Below, one piece after another: positions 7,065-14,000 of a stretch of DNA of 15,041 nucleotides (its first letter is position 1; each line of letters starts with the position of its first letter). The stretch spans positions 1 to 15,041 of the forward strand of contig JAUYTA010000235.1 in assembly GCA_030695265.1 (NCBI GenBank), in the 5' to 3' direction. A program made the position numbers and the translations under genes. Source of the DNA: Bacteroidota bacterium (GTDB lineage Bacteria > Bacteroidota > Bacteroidia > Bacteroidales > Prolixibacteraceae). The notes beneath the pieces were generated by a model, which was not told the DNA's origin, made no database searches, and saw nothing but the letters and a program-made list of their open reading frames with translations.

Positions 7065-8078
7065 ATGTTGAATAATCTCAAAATAGATTCTGAATCAGAA
7101 ATTCCCAAATACAAACAGGTTGTCGATCTGTTTATCTCGGATATTGAAGCGGGCATTTTCAAACAGGGGCAGCGTATTCCATCTATCAACGAAATGAGCG
7201 AAGAACTGCTCCTTTCGCGCGACACCGTTGAAAAGGCTTACGTTTACATGAAGAAAAAGGGGATTCTCATGGCCGTCCGTGGAAAAGGGTATTACGTCAA
7301 TCATGTGAATGTGAGCAGGAATCTGAAAATTTGCCTGATATTCAACAAACTCAGCAACTACAAACGAAGTATTTACTATGCCTTTGTAAAAACATTGGGT
7401 GCCAAAGCCAGTGTTGATGTGTTTATCTACAATTACAATCTGGATGAATTTGAGGCCATTGTGAATAACAACCTTAATAATTACGATTACTTTGTAATCC
7501 TCCCGCATTTTAGGAACGAAAATGCCAATTTCAGTGAAGTCATCAAAAAAATTCCGCAGGAAAAGGTTCTTATTGTCGATCGTTTTCTGGATAAACTAAA
7601 AGATTATCCGGTGGTTTATCAGGAGTACGACAAGGATATTCAATCGGCTTTAAGTTGCGGCCTCGATCTTTTGCGAAAATACAGTCGTTTGAATCTCGTT
7701 TTTCCTCAGACTGAATTTTATCCACCCTACATTGTCCGTGGATTTCAGATTTTTTGCCAGGTTCACGGATTTAAATTCACGATTATCGACCGGATGGAAG
7801 ACACTGATATCTGCCAGGGTGAAGCCTACATCATTGTTTCTGATGATGATTTGTATGCTTTTATCCGGAAGGTCAAACAAAAAAACTGGACACTCGGAAA
7901 AGATTGCGGGGTAGTGGCTTACAACGAAAACCAGGTAAAGGAAATCTTGTGCGATGGAATTACCACCATCTCCACCAACCACGAAGAAATCGGACAACTT
8001 GCCGCCCAAATGATCCTCACCCAAAAGTTTGAACAGATCAAAAGCCCGTTTGAGTTTATCAAAAGGAATTCGCTTTAG
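7065..8078 (+). CDS. GntR-family transcriptional regulator with periplasmic-binding-protein-like domain
   Basis: A 337-residue regulator. Residues 12-80 are a GntR winged helix: PKYKQVVDLFISDIEAG, then QGQRIPSINEMSEEL, the recognition helix around SRDTVEKAYVYM (51-62) and the wing VRGKGYYV (71-78). From about residue 87 (NLKICLIFNKLS) to the end it has the two-lobed fold pattern of LacI/periplasmic-binding-protein ligand domains, not the usual FadR or UTRA domain. The stretch ILCDGITTISTNHEEIGQLAAQMIL is characteristic of the C-lobe. In Bacteroidota, regulators of this architecture control sugar use (arabinose, fucose and similar), so a sugar ligand is likely but unproven. No sugar operon adjoins it. 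A near match to the -7 box (TAATTTCG, 7037-7044) lies in front of the start. Confidence 0.87.
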   Translation: MLNNLKIDSESEIPKYKQVVDLFISDIEAGIFKQGQRIPSINEMSEELLLSRDTVEKAYVYMKKKGILMAVRGKGYYVNHVNVSRNLKICLIFNKLSNYKRSIYYAFVKTLGAKASVDVFIYNYNLDEFEAIVNNNLNNYDYFVILPHFRNENANFSEVIKKIPQEKVLIVDRFLDKLKDYPVVYQEYDKDIQSALSCGLDLLRKYSRLNLVFPQTEFYPPYIVRGFQIFCQVHGFKFTIIDRMEDTDICQGEAYIIVSDDDLYAFIRKVKQKNWTLGKDCGVVAYNENQVKEILCDGITTISTNHEEIGQLAAQMILTQKFEQIKSPFEFIKRNSL

Positions 8079-8113
8079 AAAAGTTGGCAGTCGCGGTGGT
8101 CAGTCGCAGTGAT

Positions 8114-8153
8114 CACTGAGACTGAACACTGAACACTGAGACTGAATACTCAC
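8114..8153. repeat. 20-bp direct repeat in a convergent intergenic gap
   Basis: CACTGAGACTGAA occurs at 8114-8126 and again at 8134-8146, with CACTGAA between, giving a 20-bp period. It occupies most of the 78-bp gap between the convergent GntR and aldolase genes. CAGTGATCACTG, a perfect 12-bp palindrome, overlaps its left end. No T-run terminator is visible in this gap. Confidence 0.5.
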
Positions 8154-8156
8154 TTC

Positions 8157-9107
8157 TTACTCCAGCAGCTCATTATCGTGCATTTCTTTCATAAAAGTAA
8201 CGAAGTCGTTTTTACGGTCCGAATCCATCCATTCCATACTACGTCGTGGATGCGCATTCATTGCACCTGAAATGAGATAAGGAATATGGTAACCCCAATC
8301 AATATCTTTTTGCAATGGATGTACATGGTCTTGAATCACTTGTAGCAATGGTAATAATCTGTATTTCGGATTTTTAAGGAAAGCTATCAATATTTCAATC
8401 GGGCAATTTCCTGCTCCCCGTCCTAAACCCATTAAAGTTGCATCAAGCATTGTACAGCCTTCCATAATAGCGGTGTAGGTGTTCGACATGGCCATCTGCA
8501 TGTTGTTGTGCGCGTGAATACCAATTTCTTTTCCGGGCAATGCATTGATGTATTTGCGAACCAGATGTTGCACCGACTCAACATACATACTGCCAAAACT
8601 ATCAACAGCATAAAATACCTTCACACGCGAATTGGCTATATCTTTCAGTGCTTCATCAAGTTCAAGCTCGCCAACAGTCGAAACTGCCATTAAATTGATG
8701 CAAACTTCGTAACCTTTATCCATACAATGATGAGCCAAAGCAATCGCCTTATCTACCTGGTGACAATAACATGCAACCCGAATCATATCCAATAAACTAT
8801 CTGAAGCCATTGGGATATCGTCCAGATCAATACGACCAATATCCGCCATTGCCGAAAGTTTCAGGTTGGTTTCGTTTTTACCGACAATTCGTTCCAAGTC
8901 TTTTTGGTGGCAGAATTTCCATGGCCCCATTTCTGCACGGCTGAATGCCTGTTCGCTACTCAAATAACCAATTTCCATATAGTCGATTCCTGCTTCCACA
9001 CAAGCATTGTAAACTCCACGAACGAAATCATCAGAAAATTGCCATTTATTCATTAACCCACCATCGCGCACGGTGCAGTCCATTACTTTTATTTCTTGTT
9101 TGTACAT
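8157..9107 (-). CDS. HMGL-like (DRE-TIM metallolyase) aldolase-domain protein
   Basis: A 316-residue TIM-barrel enzyme of the superfamily that includes HMG-CoA lyase, homocitrate and isopropylmalate synthases and 4-hydroxy-2-oxovalerate aldolase. Motifs: the opening MDCTVRDGG (9-17), whose R14-D15 correspond to the DRE catalytic arginine and metal-binding aspartate; the metal-binding GIHAHNN (196-202, H198 and H200); and the glycine-rich GLGRGAGN (227-234). It lacks the long regulatory domain of isopropylmalate synthase, so it resembles the 4-hydroxy-2-oxovalerate-aldolase-like members found in secondary or surface-polysaccharide pathways. The substrate is unknown. It is the second gene of an operon, starting 23 bp after a PchB-like chorismate mutase. 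That suggests it acts on, or with, a chorismate-derived or pyruvate-type metabolite (inference). Confidence 0.82.
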   Translation of the reverse strand: MYKQEIKVMDCTVRDGGLMNKWQFSDDFVRGVYNACVEAGIDYMEIGYLSSEQAFSRAEMGPWKFCHQKDLERIVGKNETNLKLSAMADIGRIDLDDIPMASDSLLDMIRVACYCHQVDKAIALAHHCMDKGYEVCINLMAVSTVGELELDEALKDIANSRVKVFYAVDSFGSMYVESVQHLVRKYINALPGKEIGIHAHNNMQMAMSNTYTAIMEGCTMLDATLMGLGRGAGNCPIEILIAFLKNPKYRLLPLLQVIQDHVHPLQKDIDWGYHIPYLISGAMNAHPRRSMEWMDSDRKNDFVTFMKEMHDNELLE

Positions 9108-9130
9108 ATTTTTTTGGTTTGAAGGGTTAC

Positions 9131-9439
9131 TTATGCCTGATGGTGGTATTGATTGCGAAGGAGTTCCAATTCTTTTTGAACATTGTAATGTATCAGCGCC
9201 CGGTAGATTTTTTCGAACAAGTCTGGGTTCATTCCCAGTTCAATGGCCCATGCGCGCCGTTGAGCAATCACTTCATCCTGACGGTTTTCAGCAATTACAG
9301 AAACTTCGTCGGTCTTGAATTTCACGATTTTCTTTACAAACTCGTAACGTTGGCTAAAAAGTTTCATGATTTGATGGTCAATCCCATCAATGGCTTCCCT
9401 GATTTCTTCAATGCTTTTGCAGTTTCCCGGATTCTTCAT
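9131..9439 (-). CDS. AroQ-type chorismate mutase, PchB-like
   Basis: A 102-residue, all-helical AroQ protein. Its length, its MKNPGNC opening and IREAIDGID resemble isochorismate-pyruvate lyase PchB of Pseudomonas (101 residues, opening MKTPEDC). Active-site positions R14, R31 and K42 are present at the same numbers as in PchB. The position equivalent to PchB Gln90 is Glu90, as in yeast chorismate mutase, where this residue is glutamate. It may rearrange chorismate to prephenate or eliminate pyruvate from isochorismate; the sequence does not settle which. The ATG at 9439 is chosen because the frame upstream offers only a TTG at 9460, inside the promoter box, and because the PchB start matches. 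It is the first gene of an operon with the aldolase-like gene. Confidence 0.85.
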   Translation of the reverse strand: MKNPGNCKSIEEIREAIDGIDHQIMKLFSQRYEFVKKIVKFKTDEVSVIAENRQDEVIAQRRAWAIELGMNPDLFEKIYRALIHYNVQKELELLRNQYHHQA

Positions 9440-9457
9440 ATGTAATAAAATTTCGGA

Positions 9458-9465
9458 CAAAAATA
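9458..9465 (-). promoter_or_regulatory. Bacteroidetes -7 box for the mutase-aldolase operon
   Basis: The minus strand reads TATTTTTG, an exact TAnnTTTG match, placed 18 bp upstream of the ATG at 9439. The leader would be about 12 nt. No convincing -33 TTTG is seen. If real, it rules out the upstream TTG as a start. Confidence 0.4.
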
Positions 9466-9566
9466 ATGATCTAATTTATTTTATTGGGTTTTTCTGATGA
9501 ATTATCACAATATTAAATGAATTTAAACGAATTGGTAAGATTGTAGTGTAAAGAATGTTTGGAAGA

Positions 9567-10085
9567 TCAGTTGTTTTGTACAACGAGATGGAATTGCTCC
9601 AAAGATTTTTCGATATTTAACGCCTTGTTATAAAAATAGTTAAACTTCAACATTTGAGAAATATTTTTAATTTTCTCAAGTTTTTTGTGGGCTTTCATCC
9701 GTTTCCCCTCATGAACTAAAAATTCAGTTTCTATAAGCATGTACCTTATCTTAATGTAGTATTGCATATTCTCGGGAATGCTGATATTTTTGAACTTAAC
9801 CTGATGGAAAAGGTCGACACCTTTATCCACTTCTCCAGAATTCAATAGAGCCAAGGCATAAACCGAAAGAAAAAGTTGAAAATGACAGGAAGATGTGGTA
9901 TTGGACAGGTCATAATTTTCGAAGATGTAGTTTGCCAGATCAATGATTTCTTTATTCATCATGCCATAGTTTAATGCAAAAATAATTGAAAACTCAAATA
10001 AAGGGAGATCATTTTTGCATTGTACGTTGTTCTCCAACAACCTGCCAGACATAAGGTACACATCTTCAAAACTCTCTCGATCCAT
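9567..10085 (-). CDS. Helical-repeat protein, probably the frameshifted C-terminus of the STAND ATPase
   Basis: A 172-residue, helix-rich, TPR-like protein without recognised catalytic motifs; LDLFHQVK-type helices and KAHKKLEKIKNISQML suggest alpha-solenoid repeats. The same frame stays open upstream of this ATG to a TGA at 10185-10187 and encodes a protein-like stretch (NRVTLEFPKGKDSLYTS, then PKIIYESVYDKK). The true coding region therefore probably began inside the upstream ATPase gene. That frame lacks an ATG between the TGA and 10085. The simplest reading is that this is the C-terminal domain of the adjacent ATPase, separated by a -1 frameshift. If it is translated alone, 10085 is the best start. 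It is as AT-rich as the ATPase. Confidence 0.6.
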   Translation of the reverse strand: MDRESFEDVYLMSGRLLENNVQCKNDLPLFEFSIIFALNYGMMNKEIIDLANYIFENYDLSNTTSSCHFQLFLSVYALALLNSGEVDKGVDLFHQVKFKNISIPENMQYYIKIRYMLIETEFLVHEGKRMKAHKKLEKIKNISQMLKFNYFYNKALNIEKSLEQFHLVVQNN

Positions 10086-10174
10086 TTTCTTGTCATAAAC
10101 AGACTCGTATATAATTTTAGGAATAAAATAGAATGAAGTATATAGAGAATCTTTTCCTTTTGGAAATTCAAGGG

Positions 10175-12046
10175 TTACCCTATTTCATATTCTTTTTTAC
10201 ATTGTTCCATATTTTCGCCTAAGAAATATTGTATGAATTTCATAGTGTGAATATATGTCTTCGCTTCGTTTGATTGATTGTATTGAAGGTAGAAATCAAG
10301 GTCATTTCCTGAATGAAGAACCAATCGGTCAACGTCAAAGTACTTTTCAAAATAAAGTGACCGACCGGATTCTGATTCGGCATAAGATGGAATTAAAATT
10401 TCTCTTAACTTCTGGTTTTTTCTCATTTCCATTCCAATGACATTGGTCATTACATAACAAGGCTTATTGAAAGTTTTGATATGCTGAGGGAGATTTTGGT
10501 TTTCGAAGATGGAGAAAATATTCTTCAAGAGTTCGACCTGTTCTTCCTTAAATAGAATTTTTATGACATTCCTCAGTATGTTGCATTGAAGTTGACGGGA
10601 GTTGTTGTAATCAACAATTATGCTTTTCATGAAGTTGATGCTTAGGTGATTTTCTTTTATGAGCATATTTGCCAGATAATATGCAAACAAAATATTGTGA
10701 GAAAACTTCACATAAGTATCTACCGCTAAGTATTCGTCATAAATCGAATATTCATACAAAATTCGAATCCGTATCAGTTCGTCATAAGCAGTAGATATTG
10801 ATGATATTAGATCTTCCTTTCTGACTTCGACACTTTTTTTTCCATATTCGCACAAAGTGAAATATGATTTAATGATTGAAAATTTTTCATTTGAATAGGG
10901 AGGCGACAATACAGTGTTTTTTATATATTGACTTAATAAATCAATATCACTGATTGTTCCATCAGGTTTATCGGATGATAGGAATAAGTGCAACGAATAT
11001 GGATTGTTGATAATATCTTCTATTCCGGGATAGTTAAAACACAAATCATCGAAAGTTTGAGGGTAATGATTCTTTTTCAGTATTGATTTAATTTCTCTTT
11101 TTTTCAATAAAGGGATATTTATGATATCATCATCTTTTCCCTGAAATGTTACATCGAACCAAAGTGATTTAACCATTTCATTCTTTAACATTCGGTCTGA
11201 CAACAATCTCCATATTTTGGGGTTGCAAGTAATCAGCAACTTAAACCAGCCTACATTTTCATAGTATGATATTATATTTAATAAGTTTTCTATGAAATGG
11301 ACTATTTTTTTATTCTCAGAATAAATGTCATCTATCCCATCAATAATCAAAATATACCTGCCTTTTACCAATTCCGGATTTTTGCAAAAAACAGTGCTAA
11401 AGCTTTTTTTTTGGTCAAATTCAATCAGGTCATATAGTTGAGTAATTTTTTCGTGATGGATAATAAGATTGTAAAGGATACTTCCGTCAACCAAACAAAC
11501 TATATCATTAGGATATCTGGCATTTGGACCGGTAAAGTATTTTTCGGTAAGTTGGGTCACAATCGTTGATTTTCCATATCCATCAGGTGCAATAAAAGCT
11601 GTTGCAGTTTTTTGCGAACATAAAAACATTTCGAGCTTTTCTTCAGCAAACCTGCGGGGCAGGATACTTTCGAACTTGGATCCAATTTTATATTTAAGGG
11701 ATTTCAAACTCTTGTTGGTTATGACAGTTCCTCTTTTAAGTCTATCCCATATTTCCAATTGAGAGTACCGATGATTTTCTTTTTCTGAATTTATGATGAA
11801 TTCATCCCAATTAGTAAATTGAAGATAAATTGAAAGTGTGTCAAGTGTATATTTCGATAAATTGAAGGGAGCTTTTATTATCCCCCAAAAACGTTTGAGC
11901 GTAGAGGAACTTATTTGGCGTTTTGTTTGATCATTGATTCGTTCTGATAGTTCCTGACAATCTCTGGCATTAGTGATAATCCTTCCAAATTTGATTTGGA
12001 TATTATTTTTTAGAAGTCGAATGAAGATATCAATTTCTTTGTTCAT
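10175..12046 (-). CDS. STAND/NACHT-like P-loop ATPase (probably truncated by a frameshift)
   Basis: A 623-residue protein. Residues 1-85 are a small helical, possibly DNA-binding domain (DCQELSERI, SSSTLKRFWGIIK, TLDTLSIYLQFTNWDEF) of a kind I associate with Bacteroidota multidomain proteins. A P-loop NTPase follows: Walker A APDGYGKST (153-161) and Walker B YILIIDGIDDI (231-241); the hhhhDGxDD form is typical of NACHT/STAND ATPases. Residues about 330-620 are helical and fit the winged-helix and superstructure-forming region. STAND proteins act as ligand-triggered switches in signalling and in anti-phage defence. No known effector domain is visible, so the role is open. The frame ends at TAA 10175-10177 while a neighbouring frame carries on with plausible protein, so an intact form of about 826 residues (9567-12046) is likely. 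The gene is distinctly AT-rich compared with sucCD, suggesting transfer. Confidence 0.78.
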   Translation of the reverse strand: MNKEIDIFIRLLKNNIQIKFGRIITNARDCQELSERINDQTKRQISSSTLKRFWGIIKAPFNLSKYTLDTLSIYLQFTNWDEFIINSEKENHRYSQLEIWDRLKRGTVITNKSLKSLKYKIGSKFESILPRRFAEEKLEMFLCSQKTATAFIAPDGYGKSTIVTQLTEKYFTGPNARYPNDIVCLVDGSILYNLIIHHEKITQLYDLIEFDQKKSFSTVFCKNPELVKGRYILIIDGIDDIYSENKKIVHFIENLLNIISYYENVGWFKLLITCNPKIWRLLSDRMLKNEMVKSLWFDVTFQGKDDDIINIPLLKKREIKSILKKNHYPQTFDDLCFNYPGIEDIINNPYSLHLFLSSDKPDGTISDIDLLSQYIKNTVLSPPYSNEKFSIIKSYFTLCEYGKKSVEVRKEDLISSISTAYDELIRIRILYEYSIYDEYLAVDTYVKFSHNILFAYYLANMLIKENHLSINFMKSIIVDYNNSRQLQCNILRNVIKILFKEEQVELLKNIFSIFENQNLPQHIKTFNKPCYVMTNVIGMEMRKNQKLREILIPSYAESESGRSLYFEKYFDVDRLVLHSGNDLDFYLQYNQSNEAKTYIHTMKFIQYFLGENMEQCKKEYEIG

Positions 12047-12066
12047 TACTAAAGAATTTTGCTATC

Positions 12067-12086
12067 GTAAATTTGCGCTAATTTAC
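12067..12086. promoter_or_regulatory. 20-bp palindrome, candidate operator upstream of the STAND ATPase
   Basis: GTAAATTTGC-GCTAATTTAC has arms complementary at 9 of 10 positions with no spacer. It lies 20-40 bp upstream of the ATPase ATG at 12046, where an operator or a promoter-overlapping site would be expected. There is no T-run, so it is not a terminator. The binding protein is unknown. Confidence 0.4.
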
Positions 12087-12177
12087 AAATGATAACGGTT
12101 ACTTACAACAATATCAGCTTAATAATAAATTATATTTAAGATAAAATAGATACTCAGTATCCTCGCTGCAATAAAAT

Positions 12178-12210
12178 GAACAAATAATGAACAAATAATG
12201 AACAAAAAAA
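12178..12210 (+). repeat. Three 11-bp direct repeats upstream of the small ORF promoter
   Basis: GAACAAATAAT occurs at 12178-12188 and 12189-12199, and a third copy (GAACAAA followed by AAAA) runs 12200-12210. The period of one helical turn, and a position just upstream of a -7 box at 12236, suit an activator-binding array. A simple low-complexity expansion is the alternative. Confidence 0.5.
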
Positions 12211-12235
12211 TAGATCGAAAGTTGATTCTTGTGAT

Positions 12236-12243
12236 TAAATTTG
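12236..12243 (+). promoter_or_regulatory. Bacteroidetes -7 box upstream of the 67-residue ORF
   Basis: TAAATTTG is an exact TAnnTTTG match, about 60 nt before the ATG at 12305, giving a leader of roughly 55 nt. A TTG lies too close (12222-12224) to be a standard -33 box. It is the main sign that the small ORF downstream is expressed. Confidence 0.45.
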
Positions 12244-12304
12244 TAGTTCTCTATGATGAAATATGAAATGATTTTTTTGTTAAACCTTTAAAAACATTTA
12301 CACT

Positions 12305-12508
12305 ATGAACAATACAGAGAATGATCCCTTCACAGTTTTCCCAAAAGCCCTTTGCCCACGTAAAGATTTCCAAGCGCTTGTTTCTCATGTTACTACTAAT
12401 GAATCAATATGCAATAATTCTGATTTTCAGAAGCCTAATATTGAAACACAATCTTTTGTTGTGGATTGGCAATTACCAATGAAGCAATACCATCATACTA
12501 CTGATTAA
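12305..12508 (+). CDS. Small protein of unknown function (67 residues)
   Basis: An ORF opening MNNTENDPFTVFPKALCPRK and ending KQYHHTTD. It has two cysteines (in KALCPRK and SICNN), no membrane segment, no signal peptide, no double-glycine leader motif and no domain I recognise. Support for its reality: an ATG after an A/T-rich Bacteroidota-type start region (AAACCTTTAAAAACATTT), an exact -7 box 60 nt upstream, and no competing ORF in the gap between the STAND ATPase and the glycosyltransferase. It is divergent from the ATPase and shares its patterned control region, so co-regulation or a functional link is possible. It could be a small regulator, a peptide precursor or a chance ORF. Confidence 0.42.
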   Translation: MNNTENDPFTVFPKALCPRKDFQALVSHVTTNESICNNSDFQKPNIETQSFVVDWQLPMKQYHHTTD

Positions 12509-12674
12509 TTCTGGTATTTAAGTAGGAATTATTGTCAATACATCACCAATATATGCCATTCTATCGGCATCAATTAAACCTCTATAAAACCAGTTTCTCC
12601 TTCCTTTGAAAACATTCCTTCTATAGATGGCATGGGTATATATTTTATGTTCTTTTTGGTTTAAAATAATGGAT

Positions 12675-13982
12675 ATGAAAGTCTTAATGTTCGGTTGGGA
12701 GTTTCCTCCAAATATTTCCGGAGGTTTGGGAACCGCTTGTTATGGGTTGACAAAAGGTCTTTCAAAACTCAGTGGGGTTGATGTGACATTTGTGGTGCCA
12801 AAGGTATTCGGTGGTGAAGATAAGAGAAACATAAAACTTGTAGGAGCTGGCGATGTACCCATCACAAACCGCAAGATATGTTTGGAGAAATTCGGTAATT
12901 CGATCGACTATTTTGAGGTAAGTTCAAAGTTGGTCCCCTATGTTGATCCGGAGGACTATTCCAGGCAAACCTCTTATACAGTAGAAGGAACAAAAGCCTT
13001 TATCGAAACAGACACGCAGGGAAAAGTAAAATTTACAGGGAAATATGGTACCGATCTTTTATCTGAAATTGCACGGTATGCATTAGTAGCAAATGTAATA
13101 GCACAGGATGTAAAGTTTGATGTCATTCATGCGCATGATTGGCTAACCTATCCTGCAGGTATTGCAGCAAAACAGGTATCGGGAAAGCCATTAGTGATAC
13201 ATGTCCATGCCACCGACTTCGACAGAAGTGGCGGCAACGTTAATCCAAATGTTTACGCGATTGAAAAGCAGGGGATGGATGCGGCAGACAAAATTATAAC
13301 TGTCAGCAATCTCACCAAGCAAATCGTGATAGATAAATATGGTATTGATCCGGCAAAAATCACAACGGTGTACAATGCCGTTGAACCATATCAAATTAAA
13401 AGCAGCACCCCATTTGATAAAGGTTTCGACGAAAAGGTTGTGACCTTTTTGGGGCGGATCACCTCACAAAAAGGACCTGAATTTTTTGTCGATGCAGCCA
13501 GTCAGGTACTTAAAAGAATGGATAACGTGCGTTTTGTGATGGCAGGAAGTGGCGACATGATGAATAATATGATCAGGCGATCTGCACAATTAAAGATAAC
13601 AGATAAGTTTCATTTTACTGGCTTTTTAAAAGGAGACGATGTTTTCAGGATGTTGCGTATGAGCGATGTATATATTATGCCTTCAGTATCCGAACCTTTT
13701 GGGATCTCTCCATTGGAAGCAATGCAGGCAGGAGTGCCGGTAATCATCTCACACCAATCGGGTGTTGCCGAGATTCTGTCAAATGCAATCAAAATAAATT
13801 TTTGGGATGTTGATGCGATGGCCGATGCCATTCACGGCATTATCAATTATCCCGTTATGTCTAAAATGCTTGCAAGCCATGGCAAAAAAGAATCGTTGAA
13901 GTTGAAATGGGAAGATTCGGCTCGTTTGGTAAAACAGGTTTACGAAACATCTATCCACAGGCAGCAAACTGTATTGAATTAA
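12675..13982 (+). CDS. Glycogen-synthase-like glycosyltransferase (GT4/GT5 type)
   Basis: A 435-residue GT-B glycosyltransferase. It opens MKVLMFGWEFPPNISGGLGT, where SGGLGT is the N-lobe nucleotide-sugar loop of starch/glycogen synthases and relatives. It continues with HAHDW (152-156), VSNLTK (210-215), the phosphate-binding FLGRITSQKG (258-267, R261 and K266) and the C-lobe donor site SEPFGISPLEAMQAGVP (339-355) with the paired glutamates E340 and E348. It probably extends alpha-1,4-glucan from a nucleotide-glucose donor. The start at 12675 fits the family N-terminus; the ATG two codons earlier (12669) is equally possible, while the longer frame from 12627 adds implausible residues. The GH57 gene begins 18 bp after the stop, so the two form an operon for storage-glucan metabolism. 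Confidence 0.9.
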   Translation: MKVLMFGWEFPPNISGGLGTACYGLTKGLSKLSGVDVTFVVPKVFGGEDKRNIKLVGAGDVPITNRKICLEKFGNSIDYFEVSSKLVPYVDPEDYSRQTSYTVEGTKAFIETDTQGKVKFTGKYGTDLLSEIARYALVANVIAQDVKFDVIHAHDWLTYPAGIAAKQVSGKPLVIHVHATDFDRSGGNVNPNVYAIEKQGMDAADKIITVSNLTKQIVIDKYGIDPAKITTVYNAVEPYQIKSSTPFDKGFDEKVVTFLGRITSQKGPEFFVDAASQVLKRMDNVRFVMAGSGDMMNNMIRRSAQLKITDKFHFTGFLKGDDVFRMLRMSDVYIMPSVSEPFGISPLEAMQAGVPVIISHQSGVAEILSNAIKINFWDVDAMADAIHGIINYPVMSKMLASHGKKESLKLKWEDSARLVKQVYETSIHRQQTVLN

Positions 13983-14000
13983 CTTTCAAAATGTTGTATT

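Noticed and set aside
9971..10171. Minus-strand ORF from a TTG at 10171 overlapping the STAND junction
   Set aside because: It is the ATPase frame read past its stop; the competing -1 frame gives far more protein-like sequence and stays open to 9567.
10192..10198. AAAAAAG run as a programmed -1 frameshift site for the ATPase
   Set aside because: Slipping there leads straight into the TGA at 10185-10187, so it cannot join the two frames.
12552..12569. Short ATGCC...GGCAT hairpin before the glycosyltransferase
   Set aside because: Five-base arms and no T-run; expected by chance in an intergenic region of this size.
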